The notes under the pieces were generated by a model. That model did no database searches. It saw only the letters and a list, made by a program, of their open reading frames with translations, and had not been told where the DNA came from. The position numbers and the translations under genes were made by a program. This document shows positions 34,510 through 45,634 of a DNA stretch of 64,000 bases, one piece after another. Source of the stretch: Allomyces macrogynus ATCC 38327 (Eukaryota > Blastocladiomycota > Blastocladiomycetes > Blastocladiales > Blastocladiaceae); the NCBI GenBank assembly GCA_000151295.1, contig GG745358.1, forward strand, positions 511,403 to 575,402, written 5' to 3'. Each line of letters starts with the position of its first letter. Position 1 is the stretch's first letter.

Positions 34510-35987
34510 CAAAGAACCGCCTTGCCGCGCCCGACTGGCCCACCCTGCGATCCGCACGGCAATACCCGTCGTCGAGCCGGCCGCCTTACCGATCGTCGCG
34601 CCAGCATGGCCGAAATGGGCCGATCCGACGACCGGCCATGACCGCGCCGCCGACGTCCCGTCCATCTGGCACCAAGCAGCCGAATCGCGGTCGCACGCGG
34701 CGCATGCCCACGCGACGGCACGCACGCCCATCTCGTCGCGTCGATTACGGCGACACTCGCAAGCTACCGCAACGTCTCGCTGCACCTAGCCGCGACGCCC
34801 AATTTCACCAGTATCGATTTCCCAGCACTCTCCTCGGCCGATCTCAAGACGGAATCGAGTAAAGCCGAGGTGACGGCGACGGGCGGGCTCCAAGTGTGGG
34901 TGCGGTATGCGCAGGCGTGCGCGTCGCCGTGCGCGGCACGCAGCCGTTAACGCCCGCCATGACCAATTTCTCGAATGGGCCGTCACCGGCACTGAGAGCG
35001 GTGATGATGGTGAGTGCACGTTTGTCGGACGGACGGGAATCGCTCAACGGGGAACTCGGAAGCTGGCGCGAACTCTACCACCATTTCGTAGCCGATGGTC
35101 GTCTTTGCCGGGACCATGCTCGTCGTGCCGTGACGCCCGCCACGCTGCAGGCCGCGTTTGATCCGGCGCAAGCCGCACTCGCGGGCGTGAATTTCACGGC
35201 GGTGCCGCGGCGGTGAACGTAACGGTCGATACGGCCACGCTAGACCAGGCCTGCGCGGTCTTGACGGCGTTGCGCACGAGCGTGACGGATACGTCGTTCA
35301 CGTACGGCGCTTCGTACACGGCGGCCGAAAAGGCGCGGTGTGTGGCCAATTTCCAGCAGCGGATCGACTTGGTCCTTGCGCAACTCGACGCGGCCAACGC
35401 GACGGCAAATGCCTTGCGTGCGGAATTGCCGCGGGTCCAGGCGAATGCTGCGGCACTTGCGCCGGTCGCGGGCGCGGTGAACGCGACGGCGCGCGCGATC
35501 ACCGCCGACGTGGTCAATGTGACGTCGGTGATTGCCGGGTACATAGCGTCAGAGCACACGCGGCTCATCACGACCAAAGTGCCCGCAGTTAAGTCGGCGG
35601 TTGCGCAGTTTGCGACAGATACCGACGCGTACCTCGCCACATCCCTGTCTTGCTGTCGCCATGGCCACCGCAGTTACGGGCATGTGCACGACGATGCAGG
35701 GCGGGATCGACGCGACGTGGCTTGCGTGGTGGTGGCACGGCGTGTTTACGGTCGCGGGCTCGGTCGTGTTCACGTACTAGGTCCGCATCGCCACGCAAAT
35801 CAAGGAAGAGATGGCGGCGGGCGTACACGTGATGAGGTCGGCGCTTTTGCCGGTGGAAGTGAAGAAGGTCGCGAGGAGTCGTGCGGGGAGTGTGGTCCCG
35901 CAGGAGGGTGGAGGGAAGAAGGCCAGTGGGCGCGGGAGTGTGGTCCCGGAACGGTCGGCCATGTTGGCGCCGTCGTCGCCGATGTGA
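34510..35987 (+). pseudogene. Decayed gene for a glycosylated membrane protein
   Basis: Coding-like blocks follow one another on the plus strand but in shifting frames, with no room for introns at the shifts. Block 1 (about 34530-34720) includes IPVVEPAALPIVAPAWPKWA. Block 2 (about 34720-34945) includes SYRNVSLHLAATPNFTSIDF. Block 3 (to about 35200) includes FDPAQAALAGVNFTAV. Block 4 (about 35205-35645) is helical and rich in N-x-S/T sequons (VNVTVDTATL, DAANATANAL, DVVNVTSVIAGY). Block 5 (35661-35987) has a Trp-rich hydrophobic segment (TWLAWWWHGVFTVAG), then an in-frame TAG at 35778, then a basic tail (VRIATQIKEEM). The sequon-rich helical region between hydrophobic ends suggests an extracellular loop of a multi-TM protein. 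The shifts near 35205 and 34720 and the stop argue for a pseudogene or sequence errors. Confidence 0.45.
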
Positions 35988-36495
35988 GGAAGTCGGATGG
36001 ACTGGGATTGATTGGGGTGGACTTGGTGGAGAGGAGACTTGCGCGCACGCAACGAAATAGAAACCATGGCAACGGGATTGAATTGCGAGGGATATTTACG
36101 TCGTTGGGTATGGCTCTGTGCTTCGGCGTTATTGTCGTGGGCATTGCGATCCAGCACGGCTCGTCCCGTTTCGCCAACGAGACAAACGTGAGCGCAGGAC
36201 CTTTGGCAATATTCTCCACCAGGCCTCATCCCCGTATGATGCTTGAAAGTCCTGCTGCGGTCATTTCCGGTGGATAGAGGTGGAAGCAGCTCGGACTGGC
36301 GTGCACTCTGGCGACAGATCGCGCACATCCAGGAGGAGACCTTGTTGATCACAGAGATAAAACGGATGTACTCAGGCGACACCAGCAGACACAAAAACGG
36401 GTGGTGCTCTACGACAGCAACGACGACGACAGGGATGATAATGATACAGAGAAGCAACGTGCAACCACCAAACCCACCAACAGCAACCGCGACGA
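35988..36495. other. Intergenic region
   Basis: About 500 bp with no supported gene; it contains the 3' flank of the four-TM gene. Confidence 0.4.
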
Positions 36496-37008
36496 CTATG
36501 CGTGCGAGTACCCGCCCTGCTCGTTGGCCTCAGCGACCATCGTCTTGGAGTATTGCCAAAACGCGTAAATCAAGTAGAGCTGAATCACGCCCCAGATGAG
36601 CGACGTCCAGCGCACCGACCCGGACGAGACGCCGAGCACGATATTCGCAATCAAGAACAGCGCCGTGATCGCCGTGAACACCTTGAACGCGCGCGGCCAG
36701 CGCTTCTTGGCCGCGACAAACCCGAACAGCGACCACAGGAACGAAACGCCGAAAATGGCGGCGAGAACGTAGACAATGGCCTTGACTTGCGTCGTCGTCA
36801 ACTCGGAATCGCCGCCCGCAGCCGCAACGGACTCATTAATCGAGTCGGTGGCAGCACTCGCGCCGTCGACGGATTTGGCGACGCCCACACTTGCGAGCAG
36901 GTAAAGGACAAAGACGACGAGGTTCACGACGAGGTTGAGGCCGAGCAAGAAGAGGACGCCACGGCGGATCTCCATGCATCCGCAGCAGGTGCGCTTGACG
37001 GTGGACAT
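36496..37008 (-). CDS. Four-transmembrane protein with cysteine-rich N terminus
   Basis: A single-exon 170-aa protein beginning MSTVKRTCCGCMEIRRG. The CCGC cluster before the first membrane segment is a likely palmitoylation site. Four hydrophobic segments are clear, including VLFLLGLNLVVNLVVFVLYL near residue 18, IVYVLAAIFGVSFLWSLFGF near 78, VFTAITALFLIANIVLGV near 110 and WTSLIWGVIQLYLIYAFWQY near 132. The loop between the first two is Ala/Ser/Asp-rich. The layout resembles MARVEL or LAPTM-like four-TM proteins, but I see no diagnostic motif, so no function is assigned. The C terminus ends EQGGYSHA. Confidence 0.75.
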   Translation of the reverse strand: MSTVKRTCCGCMEIRRGVLFLLGLNLVVNLVVFVLYLLASVGVAKSVDGASAATDSINESVAAAGGDSELTTTQVKAIVYVLAAIFGVSFLWSLFGFVAAKKRWPRAFKVFTAITALFLIANIVLGVSSGSVRWTSLIWGVIQLYLIYAFWQYSKTMVAEANEQGGYSHA

Positions 37009-37982
37009 GTTGAGAATGGGTTCGTGGCGGACTAATAAGCAGGAGGGTACAGGACTCGGTCAGCGGCGATCGTTGGGCGGAACGGCATCGTGTCCAGCGC
37101 GGGCGACGATCCGACGCGGTGCCGCCCTCGTGCACAATCACTTGGTCGAGATGTGCGGACCTGAACGAGGCGCTGGTGCAAAAGCAGAGGATCGCTGCGG
37201 GCAAGGTCGGGTCGAGGTTGGAAGCCAAGGACCGCGAGAGTCCCGTCGGATACTTTAAGGAGGAGAGATACGGCGGCAGCGGGGGGGCACGCGCTGTATT
37301 TGTTCTCGGCGGGCGCAACCCAGGCTTGTTGGGCGAAGGCAAGGAGAGGCAGGGAGGTGGTTGCCCACAGCTTGAAAGAGCCAGAACCAGGCACTTTGGT
37401 GCACCCAGGCGACGTCCTCTGAGAGCGGTGGCGGCAAAAGAGACTGTCTGCCTGCCAGAGATGTACAGGAAAAAGCGCGTAAACGGCCGAGGCACCTACG
37501 GCCGAGGCACGGCCGAATCACCTACCTGGCCTCCACAGCCAAGGCTGGCCACCTGGCAACGAGACAGGCCAACAACTTTGTCACATCATGCCTGCTCGCC
37601 AGCCCAGAAGCTCGGTGAGAGAAACACCGTCAGGTAGTCACTTGGGGAAGAAGTGAAACGACGCGACGGCAAGCAGGGGCACACGGCAAGCAGGGGCACA
37701 CGCTGCATACTTTGGTAGTACAGCGGGCTGCTGTCAATTCCTGTGCCAAAAGTTTCTCTGATGCTTCCAAACCAACCAACCAACCAACGGAATGATCCAC
37801 GATGGAAAGCTGGACGCGGAGCGTGCGTGCGGGGCATGCCAAGCGAGCACCGACGGCGCTCGCGGTTGCCTTGGTATACGGCAGGGGCGCATGGACGACG
37901 GGCAAGCCAAGCGTTTCTGTCCCCATCAACTGTTGGCAGGATGAAGAAATGGCGCACGACGAGACGGAATCATTAATTCATT
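37009..37982. other. Intergenic region with minor repeats
   Basis: No supported gene. It contains two direct copies of GGCAAGCAGGGGCACAC at about 37668-37701 and a short (CCAA)n run at about 37771-37791. Confidence 0.5.
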
Positions 37983-38649
37983 TTACATTGGGAACCATGC
38001 GCGGATCACGTTCGGGAACACTATGCCGAGCGAGTTGGTCAGCACTACGATCGTTGGCTCGGTTCGCCTGCGCGCTAGTCAAAGAAAACGTACAGGTGAG
38101 CGCGAGCCGACGCCCCACAAACTTGGCGACGAGCGGCAGGATCATGGTCGTGAGTGTGGTCTTGAGCACGGTCATTTGCTGCTCGTACTCGGCCTCGAGC
38201 CGGCGCAGTTCCTCGTCTGACTCGTCGTCGAGATCCTCGTCGCCGGCGAGCCCCCACTCGTCGTCGTGGTTCGACAAGATGCCAGTACCGGCCACGTCGG
38301 CCCAGAACCCGGAACTGAGGTCGTCGTCATCGTCGTCGAGTTCGGCAAACGGCGGCGTCGACATGCCGCGACTAGTGGGTCCGGAAGAGGCACGTGAGAT
38401 CGTCGTGTTTCGTGGAAAATGTTTTGCGCAGTCGAAAGCGAACCTCGACGAGGAGTCTACAGACGCGCCAGCAGCCCACGACGCGGACGTGGTCGTGGGC
38501 ACAGATGCAGCGGCGTCACCCACGACAAACCCGTCCTCGTCGGTGGGCAGCAAAGAGGCAGGCACGTGCTCGGGCGAGGCCGGCAGCGGCACGCCCGCGG
38601 CGACCGAACTGGTGGGCGACGTGGGGCTGGCAGGCAGATCTTGGTCCAT
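37983..38649 (-). CDS. MIM2-like mitochondrial outer membrane insertion protein
   Basis: MIM2 works with MIM1 to insert helical proteins into the mitochondrial outer membrane of fungi. Exons 38649-38094 and 38020-37983 (72-nt intron, CTGAC branch) give 197 aa. The N-terminal half is Ser/Pro/Ala-rich. An acidic stretch follows (DDEWGLAGDEDLDDESDEEL), then LRRLEAEYEQQMTVLKTTLT and one membrane segment ending LPLVAKFVGRRLALT. After splicing it continues LFPNVIRAWFPM and stops. The P-[FLV]-x-[AG]-K-[FY]-x-G-R-[RK] motif right after the hydrophobic segment fits the MIM2 family; the long disordered N terminus is unusual. An upstream in-frame Met at about 38901 could lengthen it. Identification rests on the short C-terminal motif and topology. 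Confidence 0.6.
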
Positions 38650-39038
38650 GGCGGGCTGCGAGTCGCAATTGCAGGCAGTCGCGCGTCGCGAGCTCGCTGT
38701 GGCGTGGTGGTTCCTTGTTGGCACCGGTCGGGGTGACATTGTCGCGCGAGCTGCGCTGTGCCCGCTGGGTGCCAAAGAAATCACGACGCGTCGCGGCCTT
38801 GCGCGCTGCAGCGGCCTGCAGCAGGCTGCAACCGACGCCTTAATGATCGCCCACGATTGCTCGGCAAGCTGTTGTCCGCCCGTACCCGCGACTAGCTGCA
38901 TTCAAGGCGCCGCGATCCGCACGCACGCCCACCCCAGTTCGACGGCACCGCAAGTGCAAGTAACCTGCTATCGACCCTGTCCACTGATCAACCGGCGACC
39001 CAGCACCTGTACCCGCACCAGCGCTCGTACCGGCCGCT
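38650..39038. other. Divergent intergenic region
   Basis: 390 bp between the MIM2-like gene and the next plus-strand gene; it may hold both promoters. The MIM2 frame is open through part of it. Confidence 0.4.
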
Positions 39039-39961
39039 ATGGCGCACGTTCTCCGCGCCTGCGTCGCTGCCGCGACCGCGTCCTCGTCGCGCCGGCTGCA
39101 CTTGGTGACGGCGCGCGCGCACCATGTCCTTGCCGACCACCTGCCGCCCGTCGCCGTGTGCCTGCCGCACGCGGCCGTCCAAGTGAATTCGGCCAAACTT
39201 GTTGCCATGCTCTCGCGCCGAGCTGCGGCACACCATTTACCGGCCAGAGTGCTCGATGCGACGGGCGCTGCGCGCCAGAGACGTCGCATGGTGCTACTAC
39301 ACGAGCTTGCGCCGGCGCCGGATAGCGCCGCGATTGTGCACCGTGTCGCCGTGCACGAGGTGGTCGTAGATGCGGCGGCCGGCGAGCCCGAGATGCTGCA
39401 AAGTACGCGCACCCTCGTTCCCTTAACACTGATCGCGAACATCCGACTCACCCACTAACGACGGACCGCGTTGCCAGCATAGCCCCCGCCCTCGACCCCA
39501 TCCACCTCGCGCGCTACCCACCACTCTGCACGCCGCAAACCGAGCTCCTGCACCTCGCCACCGAATACTCCCTCCCCGCATCTCTCGGGCTCGTCATGTT
39601 CGTGCGCCACCCGTTCCCGACCGCCGCTGTTTTCGTGACACTCCCCGTGCTCCTTGACGTCTACCTCTACACGTTCATCCTCGCCACGTCGGTCCTGGTC
39701 CTGCTCTGGGCCGCGACTCCGAAACGCGTCCACGCGCGTGACGTGCACGCGCTGGCTGCGCATGTGACGAGGCTGCTGGTGAGCACAGCGCGCGGTTTAA
39801 GCGAGCTCGAGCGGGTAGTCTGGGTCGAGCCGTGCGATGAGGTCGTGGATGATCCCGCACGGGTCACGGTGTGGGCGGATTCGGCGGTGCGGTTGCCGGA
39901 TGTGCCAGTGCCGCGGAAACGGGCTGCATCGGCGCCGGCGGGGGGTGGATGGGGTGGATGA
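39039..39961 (+). CDS. Unrecognised membrane protein
   Basis: Exons 39039-39402 and 39483-39961 (80-nt intron, donor GTACGC, TAG acceptor) give 280 aa. The first ~120 residues are Ala/His/Arg-rich and look like an amphipathic or mitochondrial-type N terminus (MAHVLRACVAAATASSSRRL). After the intron comes LDPIHLARYPPLCTP, then two hydrophobic segments separated by a short turn: SLGLVMFVRHPFPTAAVFVT and VLLDVYLYTFILATSVLVLL. A soluble tail follows with LAAHVTRLLVSTARGLSELE. I do not recognise the family. The intact join through an intron with the window's usual signals supports a real gene. Confidence 0.55.
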
Positions 39962-40276
39962 GGGCCGTATGGATCGGACCGTTGTGATGCTCGGCACCGA
40001 CGTGGTCTGGGGGACAAGGACCGGGTATGCGCCGGGACTGGCACGATGAAGATGATGGACGTGGTGCAGCTGGGACGGGAAAGAGAGGACTGCGCGCGCA
40101 CGAGCGTGTGTGGATAGACTTGGTTGGTGTTGCTGGACGAAAGAATAAGGAAATGGATGGGTGACTTGTTGCAAAACGGCCGAGCGTTATTCATTCTTGT
40201 CTATGTGAGCTTCTCAAAGTACGGATCACTCAAGCTCTCTCTACCATCACCAATTTTGCCAATTTTGATCCACGCC
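39962..40276. other. Short intergenic region
   Basis: About 315 bp, no features seen. Confidence 0.4.
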
Positions 40277-41472
40277 ATGGAGGACGATCTACGAGACCTT
40301 GTGCAAACGTTTCGCCAGGCATCCAACAACACTTCCAGCACGCCAGCCTGGCAGAACCCGGCCGTGCTCGACCGACTGTCAACAAGGAATCTCAATAGCT
40401 CGTACGAGCTCGATCCAGCCCTCGAATCCACACGCCAATTCGCCGCTCTCGACGACGAGCGTTGACCCTCGCGCGTTATCATTGTATATGATCACAATCT
40501 AACAAGTTGCCCCGTCTCCTCCAGTCCCGCCGACCTCGCCGACCTCCTCCTGTACCTGACCGCACCCCTCATCACCGTCATCGAATCCACCGACCCTACC
40601 ATCCGACACCAATGCTTCCTTCTCTTCGTGTACTCCGTACGCACCTTGCCGCCCGCCATCCTACGCCGATCGAACCGCGCCGGACTCTTCTGGGACCTCG
40701 TCACGCGCATTCTCGCCGCGACCCAGGCCACGATATGGACTTCCAAGAACGCCGACGTGGTGGGCGCGGGTGTTGCCGTGGCGCTCGACCTGGCGCGAGT
40801 ACGGCACGTGCGGGATGAGGGTGCGGTGTTGTGGTAAATTGACGCGGAGACGGTGTTGAATCGCGCGCTCGCGGCGCTGGAAACGGTGGCGAGCGGGTCG
40901 CAGGCCGCCACCGCGCAGGACGTAAGTGCGCGTTTGGTACGCTGCACTCCACCTGTTCGTTTGTCTGTAATGCGCCGTTTCTGACCCCCGGTTTGCTTGT
41001 GTAGGGATGGACCCGCGCAACACGTTTGGTCCTGACCGCCCTCGGCCCCGTTCTCGCACTCCGGTCGACGGCGCGCGTCCTCACATCGCTGTGCCACCTG
41101 CTCTTCTCTCCGCGCGGTCACGACGAGGTGCGGGACTAGCAGCTGCTTGAGCTCTCGACCGTGATGGATGTGTACCTGGCGCCCGCAAACTTGCCCGGCG
41201 CGCCGGCACCGCCTGTGATCCCTGAATCTCCGCGGTTACTCGCCGCGTTGTGTCACTGGTGGGCGCATGCGTCGGAACCAGAGCGGGTGGGTGAGGTTGG
41301 CGCGCTGGTGCGGCACGCGTGGGAGGTGCTGGGCCCGAGGCACCCGAATCCGGCCGATTTGGACGCGGTGCGCGCCGCGTTTGGGCCGGCAGTGGACGGA
41401 TTGTTGCTCGTGGATGAAGAGAGGAGTAGCGACAATTCAAAGGGCTCAGTGGTCGTGTGGAAAAGCAAATGA
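40277..41472 (+). CDS. TTI2-like protein (Tel2-interacting), interrupted by two in-frame stops
   Basis: TTI2 is part of the Tel2-Tti1-Tti2 co-chaperone complex that matures PI3K-like kinases. The start gives MEDDLRDLVQTFRQASNN. A short intron near 40462-40510 leads to a HEAT-like block: LYLTAPLITVIESTDPTIRH then GLFWDLVTRIL, resembling the central TTI2 motif. A GTAAGT intron (40922-41004) joins to GWTRATRLVLTALGPVLALR and a C-terminal block ending VVVWKSK. The reading is broken by TAA at 40835-40837 and TAG at 41137-41139, with coding-like sequence immediately on both sides of each. Both could be single C-to-T changes from Gln codons. The locus is therefore a recent pseudogene, contains sequencing errors, or is read through. 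The family call is tentative because only one motif region is convincing. Confidence 0.45.
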
Positions 41473-41572
41473 AAACAGCTATGTTTGTAGATACGATCCG
41501 CCGAACAGGACAGAAACCAAAAACCAACTGAATCAACCCGAACCAACAACCAACCGATCGCAACACCGGCTC

Positions 41573-42706
41573 TCACTTCTTTCCCGACTCGCCCGCTTTG
41601 GCCACCTCCGCGGCCTCCGCGGCCGCCTGCTTGGCCACCTTCTCATTAAACACCTCGGCATGGAACACGACCCCGCGGTTGGCACGACTCTTATCAAACA
41701 CCGCGCGGGACAACTTGCGCACCTCCGGATCGTTCGACTTCAACGCGGCCGCACGCACCTGGTTCACGACCGCGGCCACGTCGCGCGTTGCCACCGGCCC
41801 AAACACACGGCGCGGGTTCGCGGCACCCCCCACACGCTCCAAGTCCACCGCGCGGGCGAGCGCCTCGAGCAACGTCTTGGCGTCCTTGGTCACGACCGTC
41901 TTCGCCTTCCCGGGGGTTTTGATTTCGCCTAGCATGAACTGCAACCGCTGCAGTTCCGACGCACACGACTGGCGGTCCTTGCTCGCGGCAATCTCCGTCA
42001 ACAACGTCCGCGCCGCGGCATGCGCGTCGCGCGACCCGTCGGCCAAGCACGCATCGACTGCGCGCGCGTAGGCCCGCGCCGATGGCGCGCCGAGCGCGTA
42101 CGTCTCGTGCAGGGCGAGCACGGCGAGCGCCGCCGTGAACACACGCACCTTCTCCTCCTTGTCCCCAACCGTCCCGGTCTTCTTCCCATTCCGCGCATGA
42201 ATCGCCAATTCTTCCAAGAGATACTCTAAATCCGCGCGGCCGGGCACAATCCCGTACGTCTGCGGGTCGCTGACCCAGGTGAGTGCGCGGAACGGCGACT
42301 TGCCGCCAATCCGAGCGACGCGGATCGCATTGGTCGCGGCAACCGTCGGGATCGGCAGATTCTTTGAGCGCCAGGCGCGCAGGACCGACTCGATGTCGTT
42401 TACGCGCATCGCATGTGGGCGCAAGTGCCGCGCCGAGACGAGCAGGTGCTGCACAAGCGAGTGCGTCGCGCCGAGCGCTGGCAGCGCGGCGAGCGCCGCC
42501 TGCGTCTGGTCGAGGATCGTGGCGAGCGGGAGCGGCCGGTACTGCATGAGCGGCTTGGCGGGCGGGTTCTTCTTGGAAGACGCCGGTGGCAGAACGGGCG
42601 TGGTCGACGAGATTTCGGTAGCGGCGGCCGTCGCGAGCGCACGCTGCGCGGTGGCCGATGCGGGGCGGGCCGCGGCCGTGCGGGCGGCGAGAACGCTGGC
42701 AATCAT
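41573..42706 (-). CDS. Unrecognised protein with a mitochondrial-type presequence
   Basis: A single-exon 377-aa protein. The start at 42704-42706 gives MIASVLAARTAAARPASATA, an Arg/Ala/Ser-rich, acid-free leader typical of mitochondrial import. The mature part is mostly helical: LATILDQTQAALAALPALGA, VQHLLVSARHLRPHAMRVND, ARIGGKSPFRALTWVSD, ALAVLALHETYALGAPSARA and a C-terminal helix rich in Ala/Glu/Lys. The helix-pair layout recalls tetratricopeptide-like organellar proteins, but I find no clear repeat. It converges on the TTI2-like gene with only 100 bp between the stops. The upstream frame is open but contains no leader-like sequence. Confidence 0.65.
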   Translation of the reverse strand: MIASVLAARTAAARPASATAQRALATAAATEISSTTPVLPPASSKKNPPAKPLMQYRPLPLATILDQTQAALAALPALGATHSLVQHLLVSARHLRPHAMRVNDIESVLRAWRSKNLPIPTVAATNAIRVARIGGKSPFRALTWVSDPQTYGIVPGRADLEYLLEELAIHARNGKKTGTVGDKEEKVRVFTAALAVLALHETYALGAPSARAYARAVDACLADGSRDAHAAARTLLTEIAASKDRQSCASELQRLQFMLGEIKTPGKAKTVVTKDAKTLLEALARAVDLERVGGAANPRRVFGPVATRDVAAVVNQVRAAALKSNDPEVRKLSRAVFDKSRANRGVVFHAEVFNEKVAKQAAAEAAEVAKAGESGKK

Positions 42707-43166
42707 CGTGGCAGTGTCAGGATTGGCGTGGAAGCGGCCGGGATTGGGCGCCGGCGGCTCGACGGCGGGATGAGCAGGATGGCCGCGATTGAGTGCAGCA
42801 AGTTGGCCGGGCCGTCGAGCGTGCTTGGGTTGTCGGTCGGGATTGCAAGGAGCGACGTCAGCTTCGTTTTTGGCGAGACCAGCGTTGGCATGATCAAAAA
42901 GATCGGCGTTCAACGTGACCACACATGCGCGACCACATCACCGTGTCGCAAACAGAAAATGAAGAAAAGTGCTACATTATCACGTAATTTATCCTTTTGG
43001 CTGGCCGAAAGATCTGCAATACCGAAACGAAGACAAGAGAGAACAAACGACGCGATAAAAGACGACAGCAACGACGGCGACGACGATGAGAGAGACGATG
43101 CCCCGCCGCCGGCTCTTACAGCCGCGCGCTCGGTACGCCAAGCGCCGGCGTCAACCGCGTCCCTAG
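42707..43166. other. Intergenic region
   Basis: 460 bp holding the promoter of the mitochondrial-type gene and the 3' flank of thioredoxin reductase. No further features are seen. Confidence 0.45.
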
Positions 43167-44329
43167 TCACTCCTGCGCCTCGAGCCACCGCTCGCAGTCG
43201 AGCGCGGCGGCGCACCCGGACCCGGCGGCCGTGATCGCCTGGCGGTACTTCTTATCGGCGACATCGCCGCAGGCAAACACGCCCTCGACCGAAGTCTGCG
43301 TGGTGCCCGGGGGAACGACGACGTACCCGTCCTGGTCGGTCTCGACCTGGTACTTGGCGCCGTCGGCCTGCGCGTCCGCGACCTTGAGCCAGTCGACATT
43401 GGGCTTGTGGCCAATCGCATAGAAGAAGCCGTTCACGGGCAAGTCAATCTCCGTGTCTTCCTCGCCGGGGATCGTCGACTTGAGCACGATCGTCTCGAGC
43501 AGGCGGCCGTTACCCTTGGCCGCGACCGGGATCCGGTTCCACAGAATCTCAATCTTGGGGTTCGTGAACGCGCGGTGCGCCATGACCTTGGACGCGCGCA
43601 GCTTGTCGCGGCGCACAATCAGGTAGACCTTGCTGCCGTACTTGGTCAGGTGCGTCGCCTCCTCGACGGCCGAATCGCCGCCGCCAACGACCGCAAGGGG
43701 CTTGTTGCGGAAGATGGGCGCGGGACCGTCGCAGACGGCGCACGCCGACATGCCGGCGTTCCAGTAGGTGTCCTCGCCCGGCATGTGCATGCGCTTGGCA
43801 GTCGCGCCCGTCGCAATGATCACCGACTCGGCGAGCACGGGTTCCGACGCGCCCTCCGGCCACAGCTTGAACGGGCGCTCCGAGAAATCGACCTTCTCGA
43901 TGGTCTCAGTGATGATGGTCGCGCCGCAGTGCTCCGACTGCTGCCGCATGCGGTCCATTAGCTCCGACCCTTGAATGCCTGTAGGCCACCCGGGGAAGTT
44001 CTCGATTTCGGTCGTCGTCGTGAGCTGGCCGCCTGCGGCAATGCCGCCTGCCATGAAGCCCTCGTACATGACGGGGTTCAGGTTGGCGCGGCCCGTGTAG
44101 ATAGCCTAGACGAGAGTGGGCGTGGTGTGGAAGGTGAGCAAGAGCATGAACTTGGGTGTGTCTGGCCGACAGCGGAGTATATGGGCGGATCACGGCCTCC
44201 CGCGGCGGCGCGGCGGCACAGCGGCGCGTAATCTCACCAGAACGGACGAAGAAGCGAGAAGAAGACACGTACGGCCGTGTGGGCAGCGGGGCCCGACCCA
44301 ACAATGATGACCTTGTGCACCGTAGACAT
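43167..44329 (-). CDS. Thioredoxin reductase (low-molecular-weight, FAD/NADPH type)
   Basis: It reduces thioredoxin with NADPH through FAD and a CxxC disulfide, maintaining cytosolic redox balance. Exons 44329-44273 and 44105-43167 (167-nt intron, donor GTACGT) give 331 aa, a normal length. Landmarks: [14 protein letters not shown] (FAD Rossmann motif, finishing exactly at the exon end), [52 protein letters not shown] with redox cysteines at about residues 141 and 144, [12 protein letters not shown] (NADPH motif), [12 protein letters not shown] and [20 protein letters not shown]. The ATG used is the first in frame. The frame stays open another ~118 codons upstream without an ATG, encoding Arg/Ser/Ala-rich sequence like a mitochondrial leader. 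It is divergent from the TCP11-like gene. Confidence 0.95.
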
Positions 44330-45634
44330 GGTGGTGGAAGTGGAGGAAGACGAGTTTGGGGAAACGATGCCGGCGAACGTGGACGACGCGGAGGGCGACG
44401 ACGACGAGGACGGGGTCGTGGCGTGCAGCGAGAGCAAAGCCGACGAGGCAAAGGCGCGAGCGAGAAGAGCGCGGCGCGGCGACGGCGGGCGGAAGAGAGT
44501 GCAGAGTGTGCGGCGCGCAGGCAGCAGCGACGACGGCGAGTAGGAGGGCAGAGACGGCGACGCGAGAGTCGAGACCGATGGAGGAGCAGCAGCGTTGGCG
44601 ATGCGGGGAGCACGGCTATAAAGAGGCGCCGGCGCGGGTGCTGGTGGTTGGTCAAGGGTCGGGGATGAAGTGAGGTGGAGCAAAGCATAAGCAAAAGCAA
44701 GCGACCCGGCACGGGTACGCGATCAGTCAGCCTGCTCGAAACTGATCCCCGAACGAAACGACTCCCGCGCGCCCTCACCACGGCCGGCATCCGTAACCCG
44801 GTGCACGACGACGACGACGCTGCGGCGCGCGCCCCGCACCAGCTCCCGGCAGCGGGTCCGAGTGCGGGGCCGGGCGCGGCGCGGGGCCGGCAAAGCCAGA
44901 CACCCAATGGGAGGGGAACACTTTGGCGCGCCAAGCACACATCACGCAAGCCGTCAGGAGAAAAATCGACGACGTACCGCCGCGCATCGCGCCGGCCAGC
45001 GCGCGTGCCAGCTGCCGCGCCAGCGTCCGGGCCATGGCCGAGGGCATCGTGCTCATCGTGGTCGTGGTTGGTGTGCGGCGAGCGGCAGGTGTCCAAAACA
45101 GTTCAAGCAAGGGAGCGAAGCGGCCGCGTGTTTGGCACCAAGCTACAAGCTGCAAAAGCGTGATCGCGACTTGACTTGCAGATTGCCCAGCAGCGCGCGG
45201 TGGAAAGACTCGTGGTGTACACGCGACTGTCACGCCGCTTTCATCACTGCTCGTCCCGCACCGCGCCATTCTGTCCCGCACGTCCAACAACCGGCAACCG
45301 GCCTGCCGCCACGACCTCCGCGCAGCCCGCCTCGCCACGGGTTCCGTTCCTGGGCGACGAAACGGGCCCCTGGACGCTCATGACTCGCGACGTGGCGCAA
45401 ACGACGCAACCGCGGCCTGCGTGACCCATCGGCTGACCAAGATGCTCACGCGCCTGCCTTCCCGTGCGATTGGAACAACACTGGGCATTTGTGTGTCGCG
45501 AAGTGTGGTCGATTCCTCGATTTTATATATGGGCTCACACCCTCCACGCTCGACCCCCTCCGGTTGCTTGCGAGCTGTCCTCATCCATTCCGTTCAAGTT
45601 CCCGTTTGCTTGACCACCGCCAACCGTCAACGCC
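44330..45634. other. Divergent intergenic region between thioredoxin reductase and the TCP11-like gene
   Basis: 1.3 kb. Positions 44330-44683 are an open upstream extension of the reductase frame. The remainder has several motif-free GC-rich open frames and, near its right end, a TATA box for the plus-strand gene. Confidence 0.45.
45521..45530 (+). promoter_or_regulatory. TATA box of the TCP11-like gene
   Basis: TTTTATATAT lies about 105 bp upstream of the ATG at 45635, in an otherwise GC-rich region. Confidence 0.55.

Noticed and set aside
35778..35780. TAG as the end of an intron just before GTCCGC
   Set aside because: The only upstream GT choices would give introns of under 40 nt without a branch-site-like sequence, shorter than any other intron in the window.
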